Shown one piece after another: positions 1 to 5,169 of a DNA stretch of 5,169 nt (its first letter is position 1; each line of letters begins with the position of its first letter). A model generated the notes under the pieces. The model was not told the origin of the DNA and made no database searches. It saw only the letters and a list, made by a program, of their open reading frames with translations. The DNA lies in NCBI GenBank assembly GCA_016278415.1, contig JADQBV010000262.1, forward strand, positions 1 to 5,169, read 5' to 3'. The position numbers and the translations under genes were made by a program. Origin of the DNA: Halanaerobiales bacterium (GTDB lineage: Bacteria > Bacillota_F > Halanaerobiia > Halanaerobiales > DTU029).

Positions 1-30
1 AAGAAGATAATACTCCTGTTCAACGGTCAT
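1..30 (-). CDS. N-terminal fragment of an unidentified gene (runs off left edge)
   Basis: Reading the minus strand, an ATG at 30-28 opens a frame that stays open to the window edge and encodes MTVEQEYYLL. A Shine-Dalgarno-like purine run (AGGGGTGG on the minus strand, 45-38) lies about 7 bases upstream, which is the main reason to call it. Ten residues are too few to identify a family, and I do not recognise the protein. It would be transcribed divergently from rqcH, sharing the 31-213 intergenic region. It could still be a chance ATG. Confidence 0.4.
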   Translation of the reverse strand, partial: MTVEQEYYLL

Positions 31-37
31 ATTAATA

Positions 38-45
38 CCACCCCT
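38..45 (-). promoter_or_regulatory. Ribosome binding site of the left-edge minus-strand gene
   Basis: The minus-strand sequence AGGGGTGG is a purine-rich anti-16S match with a usable spacing to the ATG at 30-28. It is less perfect than the sites of rqcH and asnB. It supports the start of the truncated gene. Confidence 0.4.
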
Positions 46-119
46 ATTATTTCTTACTATCTTATCATTAATATTACTATTCATTTAAATAAATAAAAAG
101 AACAAGTTGTTAAACATAA

Positions 120-148
120 TTGACTATAATAGCTTTATATCTTATACT
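120..148 (+). promoter_or_regulatory. SigA-type promoter for rqcH
   Basis: A -35 hexamer TTGACT (120-125; 5 of 6 consensus) and a -10 hexamer TATACT (143-148; 5 of 6) are separated by exactly 17 bases. Transcription would start near 154-156, giving a leader of about 60 bases before the rqcH ATG at 214. No strong hairpin or riboswitch-like structure is visible in that leader. A second TATAAT lies at 155-160 but has no matching -35 upstream. An 11-base perfect palindrome, AACAAGTTGTT (101-111), sits just upstream of the -35. Confidence 0.7.
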
Positions 149-198
149 TATTATTATAATGAGAGTCTTAGAAATATCGTTGAACTGTTAAGATAAAT

Positions 199-205
199 AA
201 AGGAG
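199..205 (+). promoter_or_regulatory. Ribosome binding site that fixes the rqcH start
   Basis: AAAGGAG is followed by 8 bases and then ATG at 214. An in-frame GTG at 205 overlaps this site and so cannot use it. This decides for the ATG at 214 over the longer GTG-initiated frame. Confidence 0.85.
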
Positions 206-213
206 TGGTCTTC

Positions 214-1962
214 ATGTCATTGGATGGAATAATGGTAGCAGCAATTAGAGATGATTTAAATAAAAATTTAATAGATGGAAGAATAGATAAAGTTTATCAA
301 GTAGATAATCATTTAATCACTTTATTAGTACGTAATAACAATTACAATTATAAAGTAATAATTTCCTCACATCCGCAGTTTTCAAGAGTAAATATTACAA
401 ATAAGAATTTTAAAAATCCAGTTAAAGCACCTGATTTTTGTATGTTATTAAGGAAATACCTATTACGGGGAACAATTGTTAGTATTGAACAACCAGATTT
501 TGAACGTATTCTAAATATAGAGATTCTTTTACATAAAAAGAAATATAATTTGTTTGTAGAAATAATGGGTAGATATAGTAATATTATATTAGTAAATGAA
601 GATGGAATTGTACTTGACTCTATAAAAAGGATAACTGAAGATATAAGTAGAGAAAGACAATTATATCCTGGTATTAAATATAAGTATCCTCCGAAACAGG
701 ATAAAGCAAATCCATTATTAGTCAATAAAGAAGATTATTATAATAGAATAGATAGTGATTTTACTCAGGCCTCATACAAGGCTATAATGTATAATTTCAG
801 GGGTATAGGCCCATATTCTGCTAGAGAAATAGTCTTTCAGGCAGGTATAGAGCCATCTATATCTTATAATGATTTAACTAGCGATGAAAAAGAGCAGATA
901 TGGATAGCATTTCATAAAAAAATTAATGATATTAAAAGAGATAATTTTCAGCCTACTGCCGGCATGGAAGGAGAACAAATATCTTACATTTCTCCTCTCC
1001 CCCTCAATCATTTAGATATAAAGCAAAAGGAATTTGAAAGTACTGGCCAGTTATTAGATTACTATTATCAAATTGAAATTGTAGAAAAGGAACTAAATCT
1101 TGTTAAAAAGCAATTAGAAATTATTGTTAATAATTTCATGAAGAAAAATTTAAAAAAGCAAAAGAAGTTTAGAAAACAGCTGAAAATAGGAGAAAACGCC
1201 GAGGAATTTAAAAAATTAGGTGAATTAATTACTGCTAATATTTATCAACTTAAAAGAGGCATGAAGGAAGTTGAACTAATTGATTACTATGATTCAGATC
1301 AGAAGATTATCAAGATAAGCCTAGACCCTAAACTCTCTCCTTCTGATAATGCCCAAAAATATTACAAGAAATATAATAAAGCAAAAAAAAGTGTAAAACA
1401 CCTGAAAAAGCAGATTGGGATACTAAGACATGAAGAAAGATACCTGGAACAGGTTCTACTTAATATTGAACAGGCTGAAAGTAAAGAAGAACTTAATGAA
1501 ATCAGAGAAGAGTTAATCAAAGAAGGATATATTAAGAAAAAAAAGAAAAAAAACAATAAAGGTCGAAAAAATGATAAACCCCTTCCTCCGCAAAAATTTA
1601 AGTCATCAAAGGGGTATGATATATTGGTAGGTAGAAACAATCAACAAAATGATTATCTAACTAAAAAGATAGCCAATAGTCAGGACCTCTGGTTACATGT
1701 AAAAGACCTAGCTGGTTCACATGTAATAATTAGAAATCATTCAAGAGATAATATCCCTGATGAGACTATTAATGAAGCCGCAATATTAGCTGCATATTAT
1801 AGTAAAGGGAGAATGTCAGAAAATGTACCTATTGATTATACTGAAGTAAAGAATGTAAAAAAACCCTCTGGAGCAAAACCAGGTCTTGTTTATTATGAAA
1901 ACCACCAAACTATTTATGCTACACCTAACGAAGAACTAGTTAAGAATTTAAAAAAATCCTAG
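214..1962 (+). CDS. rqcH: RqcH, ribosome quality control NFACT protein (Rqc2/FbpA family)
   Basis: The product is 582 aa, close to the roughly 570 aa of Bacillus subtilis RqcH. By family knowledge, RqcH binds obstructed 50S subunits carrying peptidyl-tRNA, recruits tRNA-Ala and adds C-terminal alanine tails that mark stalled chains for degradation. Older annotations call it fibronectin-binding protein A. Visible domains: NFACT-N at about 1-180 (SSHPQFSRV at 51-59, FCMLLRKYL at 75-83, EIMGRYSNIIL at 116-126); a helix-hairpin-helix region near 190-215 (RGIGPYSAREIVFQAG); a charged, Lys/Glu-rich coiled-coil middle domain at about 270-435, including GELITANIYQLKRG (336-349); and NFACT-R at about 465-565 (ILVGRNNQQNDYLT, DLWLHVKDLAGSHVIIR, VKKPSGAKPGLVYY). 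NFACT-C is absent, as in other bacteria. The tRNA-contacting Asp97-Arg98 pair of B. subtilis reads Glu97-Arg98 here. A Lys-rich linker at 441-449 is coded by a long A run. The start is ATG at 214, set by the ribosome binding site. The gene appears to be transcribed alone from its own promoter and ends at a hairpin. Confidence 0.95.
   Translation: MSLDGIMVAAIRDDLNKNLIDGRIDKVYQVDNHLITLLVRNNNYNYKVIISSHPQFSRVNITNKNFKNPVKAPDFCMLLRKYLLRGTIVSIEQPDFERILNIEILLHKKKYNLFVEIMGRYSNIILVNEDGIVLDSIKRITEDISRERQLYPGIKYKYPPKQDKANPLLVNKEDYYNRIDSDFTQASYKAIMYNFRGIGPYSAREIVFQAGIEPSISYNDLTSDEKEQIWIAFHKKINDIKRDNFQPTAGMEGEQISYISPLPLNHLDIKQKEFESTGQLLDYYYQIEIVEKELNLVKKQLEIIVNNFMKKNLKKQKKFRKQLKIGENAEEFKKLGELITANIYQLKRGMKEVELIDYYDSDQKIIKISLDPKLSPSDNAQKYYKKYNKAKKSVKHLKKQIGILRHEERYLEQVLLNIEQAESKEELNEIREELIKEGYIKKKKKKNNKGRKNDKPLPPQKFKSSKGYDILVGRNNQQNDYLTKKIANSQDLWLHVKDLAGSHVIIRNHSRDNIPDETINEAAILAAYYSKGRMSENVPIDYTEVKNVKKPSGAKPGLVYYENHQTIYATPNEELVKNLKKS
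1534..1559 (+). other. Tandem slippery A-run in rqcH (possible -1 frameshift site)
   Basis: Codons 441-447 of rqcH (AAG AAA AAA AAG AAA AAA AAC) contain two in-frame X XXY YYZ heptamers: A AAA AAG (1539-1545, the E. coli dnaX type) and A AAA AAC (1548-1554). An AAGGA motif lies at 1523-1527, 11 bases before the first, similar to the stimulatory Shine-Dalgarno of dnaX. A -1 shift at either site reaches TAA at 1557-1559 and gives a 448-aa protein without NFACT-R. A possible 7-bp stem (ACCCCTT 1578-1584 with AAGGGGT 1609-1615) is present but further downstream than usual and has a large loop. Frameshifting itself is unproven, since A-rich Lys codons are expected in this base composition. Confidence 0.3.
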
Positions 1963-1978
1963 ATATACAATAAATAAC

Positions 1979-2022
1979 AAAAAACCGAGGAGATTTTTTA
2001 TTGATCTCACCGGTTTTTTTTT
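1979..2022. terminator. Bidirectional Rho-independent terminator between rqcH and asnB
   Basis: The arms 1981-1994 and 2004-2017 pair as a 7-bp outer stem (AAAACCG with CGGTTTT) and a 5-bp inner stem (GAGAT with ATCTC), separated by a two-base mismatch, with a 9-base loop. On the plus strand the hairpin runs into nine T residues (2014-2022), right after the rqcH stop at 1962. On the minus strand it runs into six T residues (complement of 1984-1979), so it can also end asnB transcripts, whose stop lies about 110 bases before it. This suits the convergent arrangement. Confidence 0.85.
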
Positions 2023-2129
2023 ATATCTTTATCTATTCTTATATAAAGCAAACTTGATTAAAGGAAATTTCAATTACACCTCTAATATAAAAACTATCGT
2101 ATATATTTCAAAACTGTCACTTGTTTTTC

Positions 2130-3977
2130 CTAATTCAACTCTATTTTTACCTCATATTCTCTTAACCATTTATCCAGTTGAATCAAATGTGCAAAGAGTT
2201 GTGGTAATCTCATTAACTGTCCGAACCATGGTAGGTCAAAATCTCCGTCATATTTACTTAGTTCAATTATTTTTTCTCTGTTAATCAAATATAGTATTGG
2301 TGAATCCGGACTATTAACTATTTTTAAAATTCTATTACGAACCGCCTCATAATAGAGAGGACTAAAGGTTTTAGGGTAGGGATTTTTGGGTCTTGTTCGT
2401 ACTTCTTCCGGCAGAATACCCTTTAAAGCCTCCCGTAAAATACCTTTACGCATTCCATTGTAATTTTTCATCTCCCAAGGTATATTCCAGACATATTCAA
2501 CTAATCTATGATCACAGAATGGAACCCTTATTTCCAAGCCAGTATACATACTCATCCTATCTTTTCTATCCAAAAGAGTCGGCATCCAGCGGGTTAGATT
2601 CAAGTAGAATAACTCTCTCATACGTTTCTCCAGACCTTTTTCACCATCAAGTCTTGGTACTTCGTCTAATGCCTCATTATATCGCTGTCGTAAGTAATTT
2701 TCTGGTTTAATCTTCTTAACGAGATCAGATGAAAATAGATCTAATCTATCAGCTAATCTCCTTGACCAGGGAAAAGTAGTACTCTCAACTGCCTCTTTCC
2801 TATAAAACCAGGGATATCCTCCAAATATTTCGTCAGCACATTCTCCAGATACCGCCACAACAAACTCCTTCTTGATTTCTTTAGAGAATAGATATAGTGA
2901 AACGTCAATATCAGCCATACCAGGGAGATCTCTAGCATACATTGCATCATCTAAAGCATCAGCCAGATTGGAATTTTTAAGTATAACCCGATGATGTTTT
3001 GAACCTATATGTTCAGATACTAACTTTGCCCAATAATCATCAGCATCTGGTTGAAAACTATTTGCTTCGAAATATTTATCATTATCTTCATAATCGACAG
3101 AATATGTATGTAAGTCACCATAAGCACTATTTCTCAACTCAGTACTGGCTACAGCACTAATAGCACTAGAGTCTAGACCACCGGATAACAAAGTACATAT
3201 TGGTACATCAGATACTAACTGACGTTTTACAGTATCTGTAAAAAGATTTCTAACATGTTCAATAGTATCTTCTATAGAATCCTGATGTTCTTTACTTACA
3301 AGTTCCCAGTATTGTTTTTTACGAATACCTTTCTTATCAAAAACTAATGTATATCCTGGCTTTAATTCTTTAACATCCTTGAAAACACTATGTCCTGGTG
3401 TTCTACCAGGAGCTATTGATAGAAGTTCTGATACCCCTTCTCGATCAATAATAGGTCTAATATCAGGATGAGATAATAATGACTTTATTTCAGAAGCAAA
3501 AACTAAACCAGAACCTGTTTCAGCATAGAAAAGTGGTTTTACACCAATCCTATCCCTGGCCATAAATAAACGTTCATGCCTTTCATCCCATATCGCAAAA
3601 GCAAATATACCATTTAGATATTCTACACAATTTTCTCCCCATTCAATATAAGAGTATAATAGTACCTCTGTATCAGAGTGACCATTAAAAGTATGACCCT
3701 TATCTGCAAGAGTTGACCTAATATCTTCAGTATTATACAACTCCCCATTATAAACTAACACATATCTACTCTTAGTCATACCCCTGACCATCGGCTGCTG
3801 TCCACCCTCAGGGTCTATAACAATTAATCGACGGTGAACAAGACCAGCTTTTGATGAATACCATTCTCCTTCTTCATCAGGACCACGATGAGCTAGTTTA
3901 TCTTTCATCTTTTCCAATACATCTATTCTAGAAGTAAGATCAACTTTCCAATCAATCCATCCAGCAATTCCACACAT
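2130..3977 (-). CDS. asnB: Asparagine synthetase, glutamine-hydrolysing (AsnB/AsnO type)
   Basis: This 615-aa enzyme converts aspartate, glutamine and ATP to asparagine, glutamate, AMP and pyrophosphate in the cytosol. The N-terminal class II glutaminase domain (about 2-190) begins MCGIAGW, with Cys2 as the nucleophile exposed after Met removal. Other glutamine-site residues are Arg50 (HRRLIVID), Asn78 and Glu80 (YNGELYN) and Asp102 (SDTEVLLYSY). The synthetase domain (about 240-600) has the ATP-pyrophosphatase P-loop SGGLDSS (265-271), SGECADEIFGGY (377-388) and KDRMSMYTGLEIRVPFCDHRLVEY (starting at 472). Length and the RPKNPYPKTFSP segment (529-540) resemble the B. subtilis AsnO-like branch, so asnO would also be a fair symbol. 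The start is the ATG at 3977, since Cys must be residue 2 and a perfect ribosome binding site precedes it; a longer in-frame ATG at 4010 is rejected. All catalytic residues checked are present, so it should be active. It lies 189 bases downstream of the lnt remnant on the same strand, probably with its own promoter. Confidence 0.95.
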   Translation of the reverse strand: MCGIAGWIDWKVDLTSRIDVLEKMKDKLAHRGPDEEGEWYSSKAGLVHRRLIVIDPEGGQQPMVRGMTKSRYVLVYNGELYNTEDIRSTLADKGHTFNGHSDTEVLLYSYIEWGENCVEYLNGIFAFAIWDERHERLFMARDRIGVKPLFYAETGSGLVFASEIKSLLSHPDIRPIIDREGVSELLSIAPGRTPGHSVFKDVKELKPGYTLVFDKKGIRKKQYWELVSKEHQDSIEDTIEHVRNLFTDTVKRQLVSDVPICTLLSGGLDSSAISAVASTELRNSAYGDLHTYSVDYEDNDKYFEANSFQPDADDYWAKLVSEHIGSKHHRVILKNSNLADALDDAMYARDLPGMADIDVSLYLFSKEIKKEFVVAVSGECADEIFGGYPWFYRKEAVESTTFPWSRRLADRLDLFSSDLVKKIKPENYLRQRYNEALDEVPRLDGEKGLEKRMRELFYLNLTRWMPTLLDRKDRMSMYTGLEIRVPFCDHRLVEYVWNIPWEMKNYNGMRKGILREALKGILPEEVRTRPKNPYPKTFSPLYYEAVRNRILKIVNSPDSPILYLINREKIIELSKYDGDFDLPWFGQLMRLPQLFAHLIQLDKWLREYEVKIELN

Positions 3978-3985
3978 CTTTATAT

Positions 3986-3993
3986 ACCTCCTT
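3986..3993 (-). promoter_or_regulatory. Perfect ribosome binding site of asnB
   Basis: The minus strand reads AAGGAGGT, a full match to the anti-Shine-Dalgarno sequence, followed by 8 bases and the ATG at 3977. It fixes the start that places Cys at residue 2. Confidence 0.9.
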
Positions 3994-4017
3994 AATATAT
4001 GAGTCAGCAATATATTA
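3993..4017 (-). promoter_or_regulatory. AT-only inverted repeat abutting the asnB ribosome binding site
   Basis: TAATATAT (4017-4010 read on the minus strand) pairs perfectly over 8 bp with ATATATTA (4000-3993), enclosing the 9-base loop TGCTGACTC. The 3' arm ends on the first A of the AAGGAGGT site. The stem is all A-U, so it would be weak. It might modulate translation or be an operator, or be a chance product of the AT-rich leader. There are no T-box features such as a specifier stem or a conserved antiterminator, so tRNA-Asn control is not supported. Confidence 0.3.
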
Positions 4018-4059
4018 TTCAGATGTGAGGTTTGTCGTGAATACAGGCTTATCTATCAA

Positions 4060-4088
4060 TTAATATTTTTATTTCATTAACCTATCAA
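4060..4088 (-). promoter_or_regulatory. Possible asnB promoter
   Basis: On the minus strand, TTGATA (4088-4083; 5 of 6 to the -35 consensus) is followed after 17 bases by TATTAA (4065-4060; 4 of 6 to the -10 consensus). This would start transcription about 75 bases before the asnB ATG. The -10 match is only fair and AT-rich DNA yields such matches by chance. No terminator is visible after the lnt stop at 4167, so read-through from upstream is also possible. Confidence 0.35.
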
Positions 4089-4166
4089 TATTTACCTTTG
4101 TGAATCTTTCCATATCTTTTGCTTATACATATAAATTTTCCACCAAGTAGTTTGGAGTTGAGCCAT

Positions 4167-5039
4167 CTATTTTGTCTTTTTTACTCTTCTCTTATAATGA
4201 CAATATAGAACAGTTTTTATTAAGATTAATATCAAAACTATAATTGCAGATATATATCCTATATAGTCCCCCCATCTTTGATAAAGTGTTACTACACTTC
4301 TTAAGGGAAGTTCAGATTTAAATGTTGATAGTTCATTTGAATGACTCTTAATGATTGTTTGACCAGTTGCTGAGATAACACCACCATATGCCTTATTCCC
4401 AGATTTTAATACAGAACGGCGATTTTCAACTGCTCTAAAAGTTGCGGAAGCCCACATCTGTTCTTGCAAGTTACCTCTTTTATACCAAGCTTCATTAGAT
4501 TGGTTAACTATAAATTCTACAGATTCAATTTTCTTTTTTGCTAGACCTGGGTATAGTATTTCAGAACAAATTAAAGTTTTCCATTTAATATCCCCTATCT
4601 GAAAAATAGTTATTTTTTTTCCTGGAAGCTCAGATGAAATCAATATTCCTGTTAATTTCTCCACTAGATTACTCATAGGCATGTATTCTCCAAATGGAAC
4701 TAAGTAATTTTTGTTATAACGTTCTATTATTTTAGAACCAGGTTCTATTAAAAAACTACTATTATATTTTTGTAGTCCATCGACTATCGAAAGACTTCCA
4801 GTCTGTACATGTTGTTTAGTGTTAGCAAATTTTTTATAAAATTTTTCCCTATAAAATTCATTTCTTATTAAATCAAATGTGAGGGAAGATTCCGGCCAAA
4901 CTACTAATAATGCATTCTGTATCTCCTGAGTTTCTTTAATAAAATAATCATAATTTTTTTCTATATTAGCCACAGACCATTTTTCATGAGGAGTCAAATT
5001 ACTCTGTACTGCTCCAACAGTTATGTTATTTTTTGTCAT
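4167..5039 (-). CDS. lnt: Apolipoprotein N-acyltransferase (Lnt), nitrilase domain and last membrane helix; N-terminal membrane domain detached
   Basis: The 290-aa frame matches the C-terminal half of Lnt, the inner-membrane enzyme that moves an acyl chain from phospholipid to the N-terminal Cys of lipoproteins. Counting from the ATG at 5039, the nitrilase-fold triad is Glu50 (VVWPES), Lys110 (YNKNYLVPFGEY) and Cys158 (LICSEILYP). Glu118 and Glu160 match E. coli Glu343 and Glu389, and Trp21 probably matches Trp237. The Tyr next to the E. coli nucleophile (Tyr388) is Ser159 here. The segment VNQSNEAWYKRGN (178-190) with TFRAVENRR (200-208) fits the NDAW and FRAxExRP motifs, again with deviations. 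A C-terminal helix at about 259-279 and the basic tail YKRRVKKTK agree with the final Lnt membrane segment. E. coli Lnt has about 510 aa and seven helices before this domain, which are missing here. No ribosome binding site precedes the ATG, and the hydrophobic frame continues upstream to a TAG. I infer a broken gene rather than a stand-alone enzyme. Confidence 0.8.
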   Translation of the reverse strand: MTKNNITVGAVQSNLTPHEKWSVANIEKNYDYFIKETQEIQNALLVVWPESSLTFDLIRNEFYREKFYKKFANTKQHVQTGSLSIVDGLQKYNSSFLIEPGSKIIERYNKNYLVPFGEYMPMSNLVEKLTGILISSELPGKKITIFQIGDIKWKTLICSEILYPGLAKKKIESVEFIVNQSNEAWYKRGNLQEQMWASATFRAVENRRSVLKSGNKAYGGVISATGQTIIKSHSNELSTFKSELPLRSVVTLYQRWGDYIGYISAIIVLILILIKTVLYCHYKRRVKKTK

Positions 5040-5169
5040 GTTATTTAAAGTATTTACTCGAATTGTCCCAACACTTATAATAATAATTAGGATAATTAGA
5101 ATAGGAAGTAAATACCCCTATGTGTTAGGATAGTTGTCGTATGGATTAAATAGTGTATAATATAAGTAC
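5040..5169 (-). pseudogene. lnt: Upstream remnant of lnt with in-frame TAG (5118-5120); gene continues off right edge
   Basis: In the same frame as the nitrilase domain, the 26 codons before the ATG encode GYLLPILIILIIIISVG followed by TIRVNTLNN. That is a membrane helix exactly where Lnt has the helix leading into its periplasmic domain. The next codon upstream is TAG (minus strand 5120-5118). Beyond it the same frame is open again to the window edge for 16 codons (YLYYTLFNPYDNYPNT). No ATG, GTG or TTG lies between the TAG and the ATG at 5039. A single-base nonsense change in a once intact lnt is the simplest reading. A sequencing error, or a short gene split, remains possible because most of the N-terminal domain is outside the window. 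Confidence 0.55.

Noticed and set aside
205..213. GTG at 205 as the rqcH start (585 aa).
   Set aside because: The GTG overlaps the AAAGGAG ribosome binding site, while ATG at 214 has ideal spacing and gives the usual family N-terminus MSLDGI.
348..725. Minus-strand frame of 125 codons inside rqcH.
   Set aside because: It is fully antisense to the conserved NFACT-N domain, with no ribosome binding site or family likeness that I can see.
1362..1640. Minus-strand frame of 92 codons inside rqcH, rich in Phe and Leu.
   Set aside because: It is the antisense of the Lys-rich coiled-coil and linker of rqcH. It resembles no family and lies entirely within a strong gene.
2054..2710. Two plus-strand frames (2054-2284 and 2393-2710) opposite the 3' end of asnB.
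   Set aside because: Both overlap conserved asnB coding sequence antisense, and their translations show no recognisable motifs.
3978..4010. ATG at 4010 as the asnB start (626 aa).
   Set aside because: It would bury the catalytic Cys, which must be residue 2. A perfect ribosome binding site serves the ATG at 3977 instead.
4140..4156. Terminator after lnt (small CCAA/TTGG inverted repeat).
   Set aside because: The stem is only 4 bp and no T-run follows it on the minus strand.
3978..4166. T-box (tRNA-Asn) leader upstream of asnB.
   Set aside because: The leader is under 190 bases and I find no T-box consensus, specifier stem or terminator/antiterminator pair.
5118..5120. Pyrrolysine or selenocysteine-like recoding of the TAG in lnt.
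   Set aside because: TAG is the normal stop of the neighbouring genes, the position is a membrane-helix border with no catalytic role, and no recoding element is visible. A nonsense mutation is simpler.

Overview
The window is AT-rich and carries three recognisable protein genes plus the first codons of a fourth. The gene set suggests a low-GC Firmicutes-type bacterium with an outer membrane, most likely Halanaerobiales-like. The clues are a full-length bacterial RqcH (NFACT protein) of Bacillus/Clostridium architecture, strong AAGGAGGT-type ribosome binding sites, SigA-type promoter hexamers, and an apolipoprotein N-acyltransferase (Lnt) homologue. Classical Lnt is typical of diderms and absent from most Gram-positives. 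The taxonomic call is inference, not something the DNA states directly.

Layout: (1) 1-30, minus strand: the first ten codons of an unidentified gene running off the left edge, with a ribosome binding site. (2) 31-213: a divergent intergenic region with a good SigA promoter for rqcH. (3) 214-1962, plus strand: rqcH. (4) 1963-2129: a convergent intergenic region with a hairpin that looks like a bidirectional terminator. (5) 2130-3977, minus strand: a glutamine-hydrolysing asparagine synthetase (AsnB/AsnO type). (6) 3978-4166: its leader, with an AT-only hairpin abutting the ribosome binding site and a possible promoter. (7) 4167-5169, minus strand: the C-terminal part of lnt. Its reading frame continues upstream of the first ATG into a hydrophobic helix and is then closed by an in-frame TAG, so this copy looks broken.

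The genes do not form an obvious pathway. RqcH rescues obstructed large ribosomal subunits, AsnB makes asparagine, and Lnt matures lipoproteins. I see no mobile element, CRISPR array, tRNA or rRNA, and no convincing new multi-gene system. The points most worth a second look are the in-frame TAG in lnt, the Tyr-to-Ser change beside the Lnt nucleophile, and two consecutive in-frame slippery heptamers in rqcH, where a -1 shift would yield a protein lacking the NFACT-R domain.
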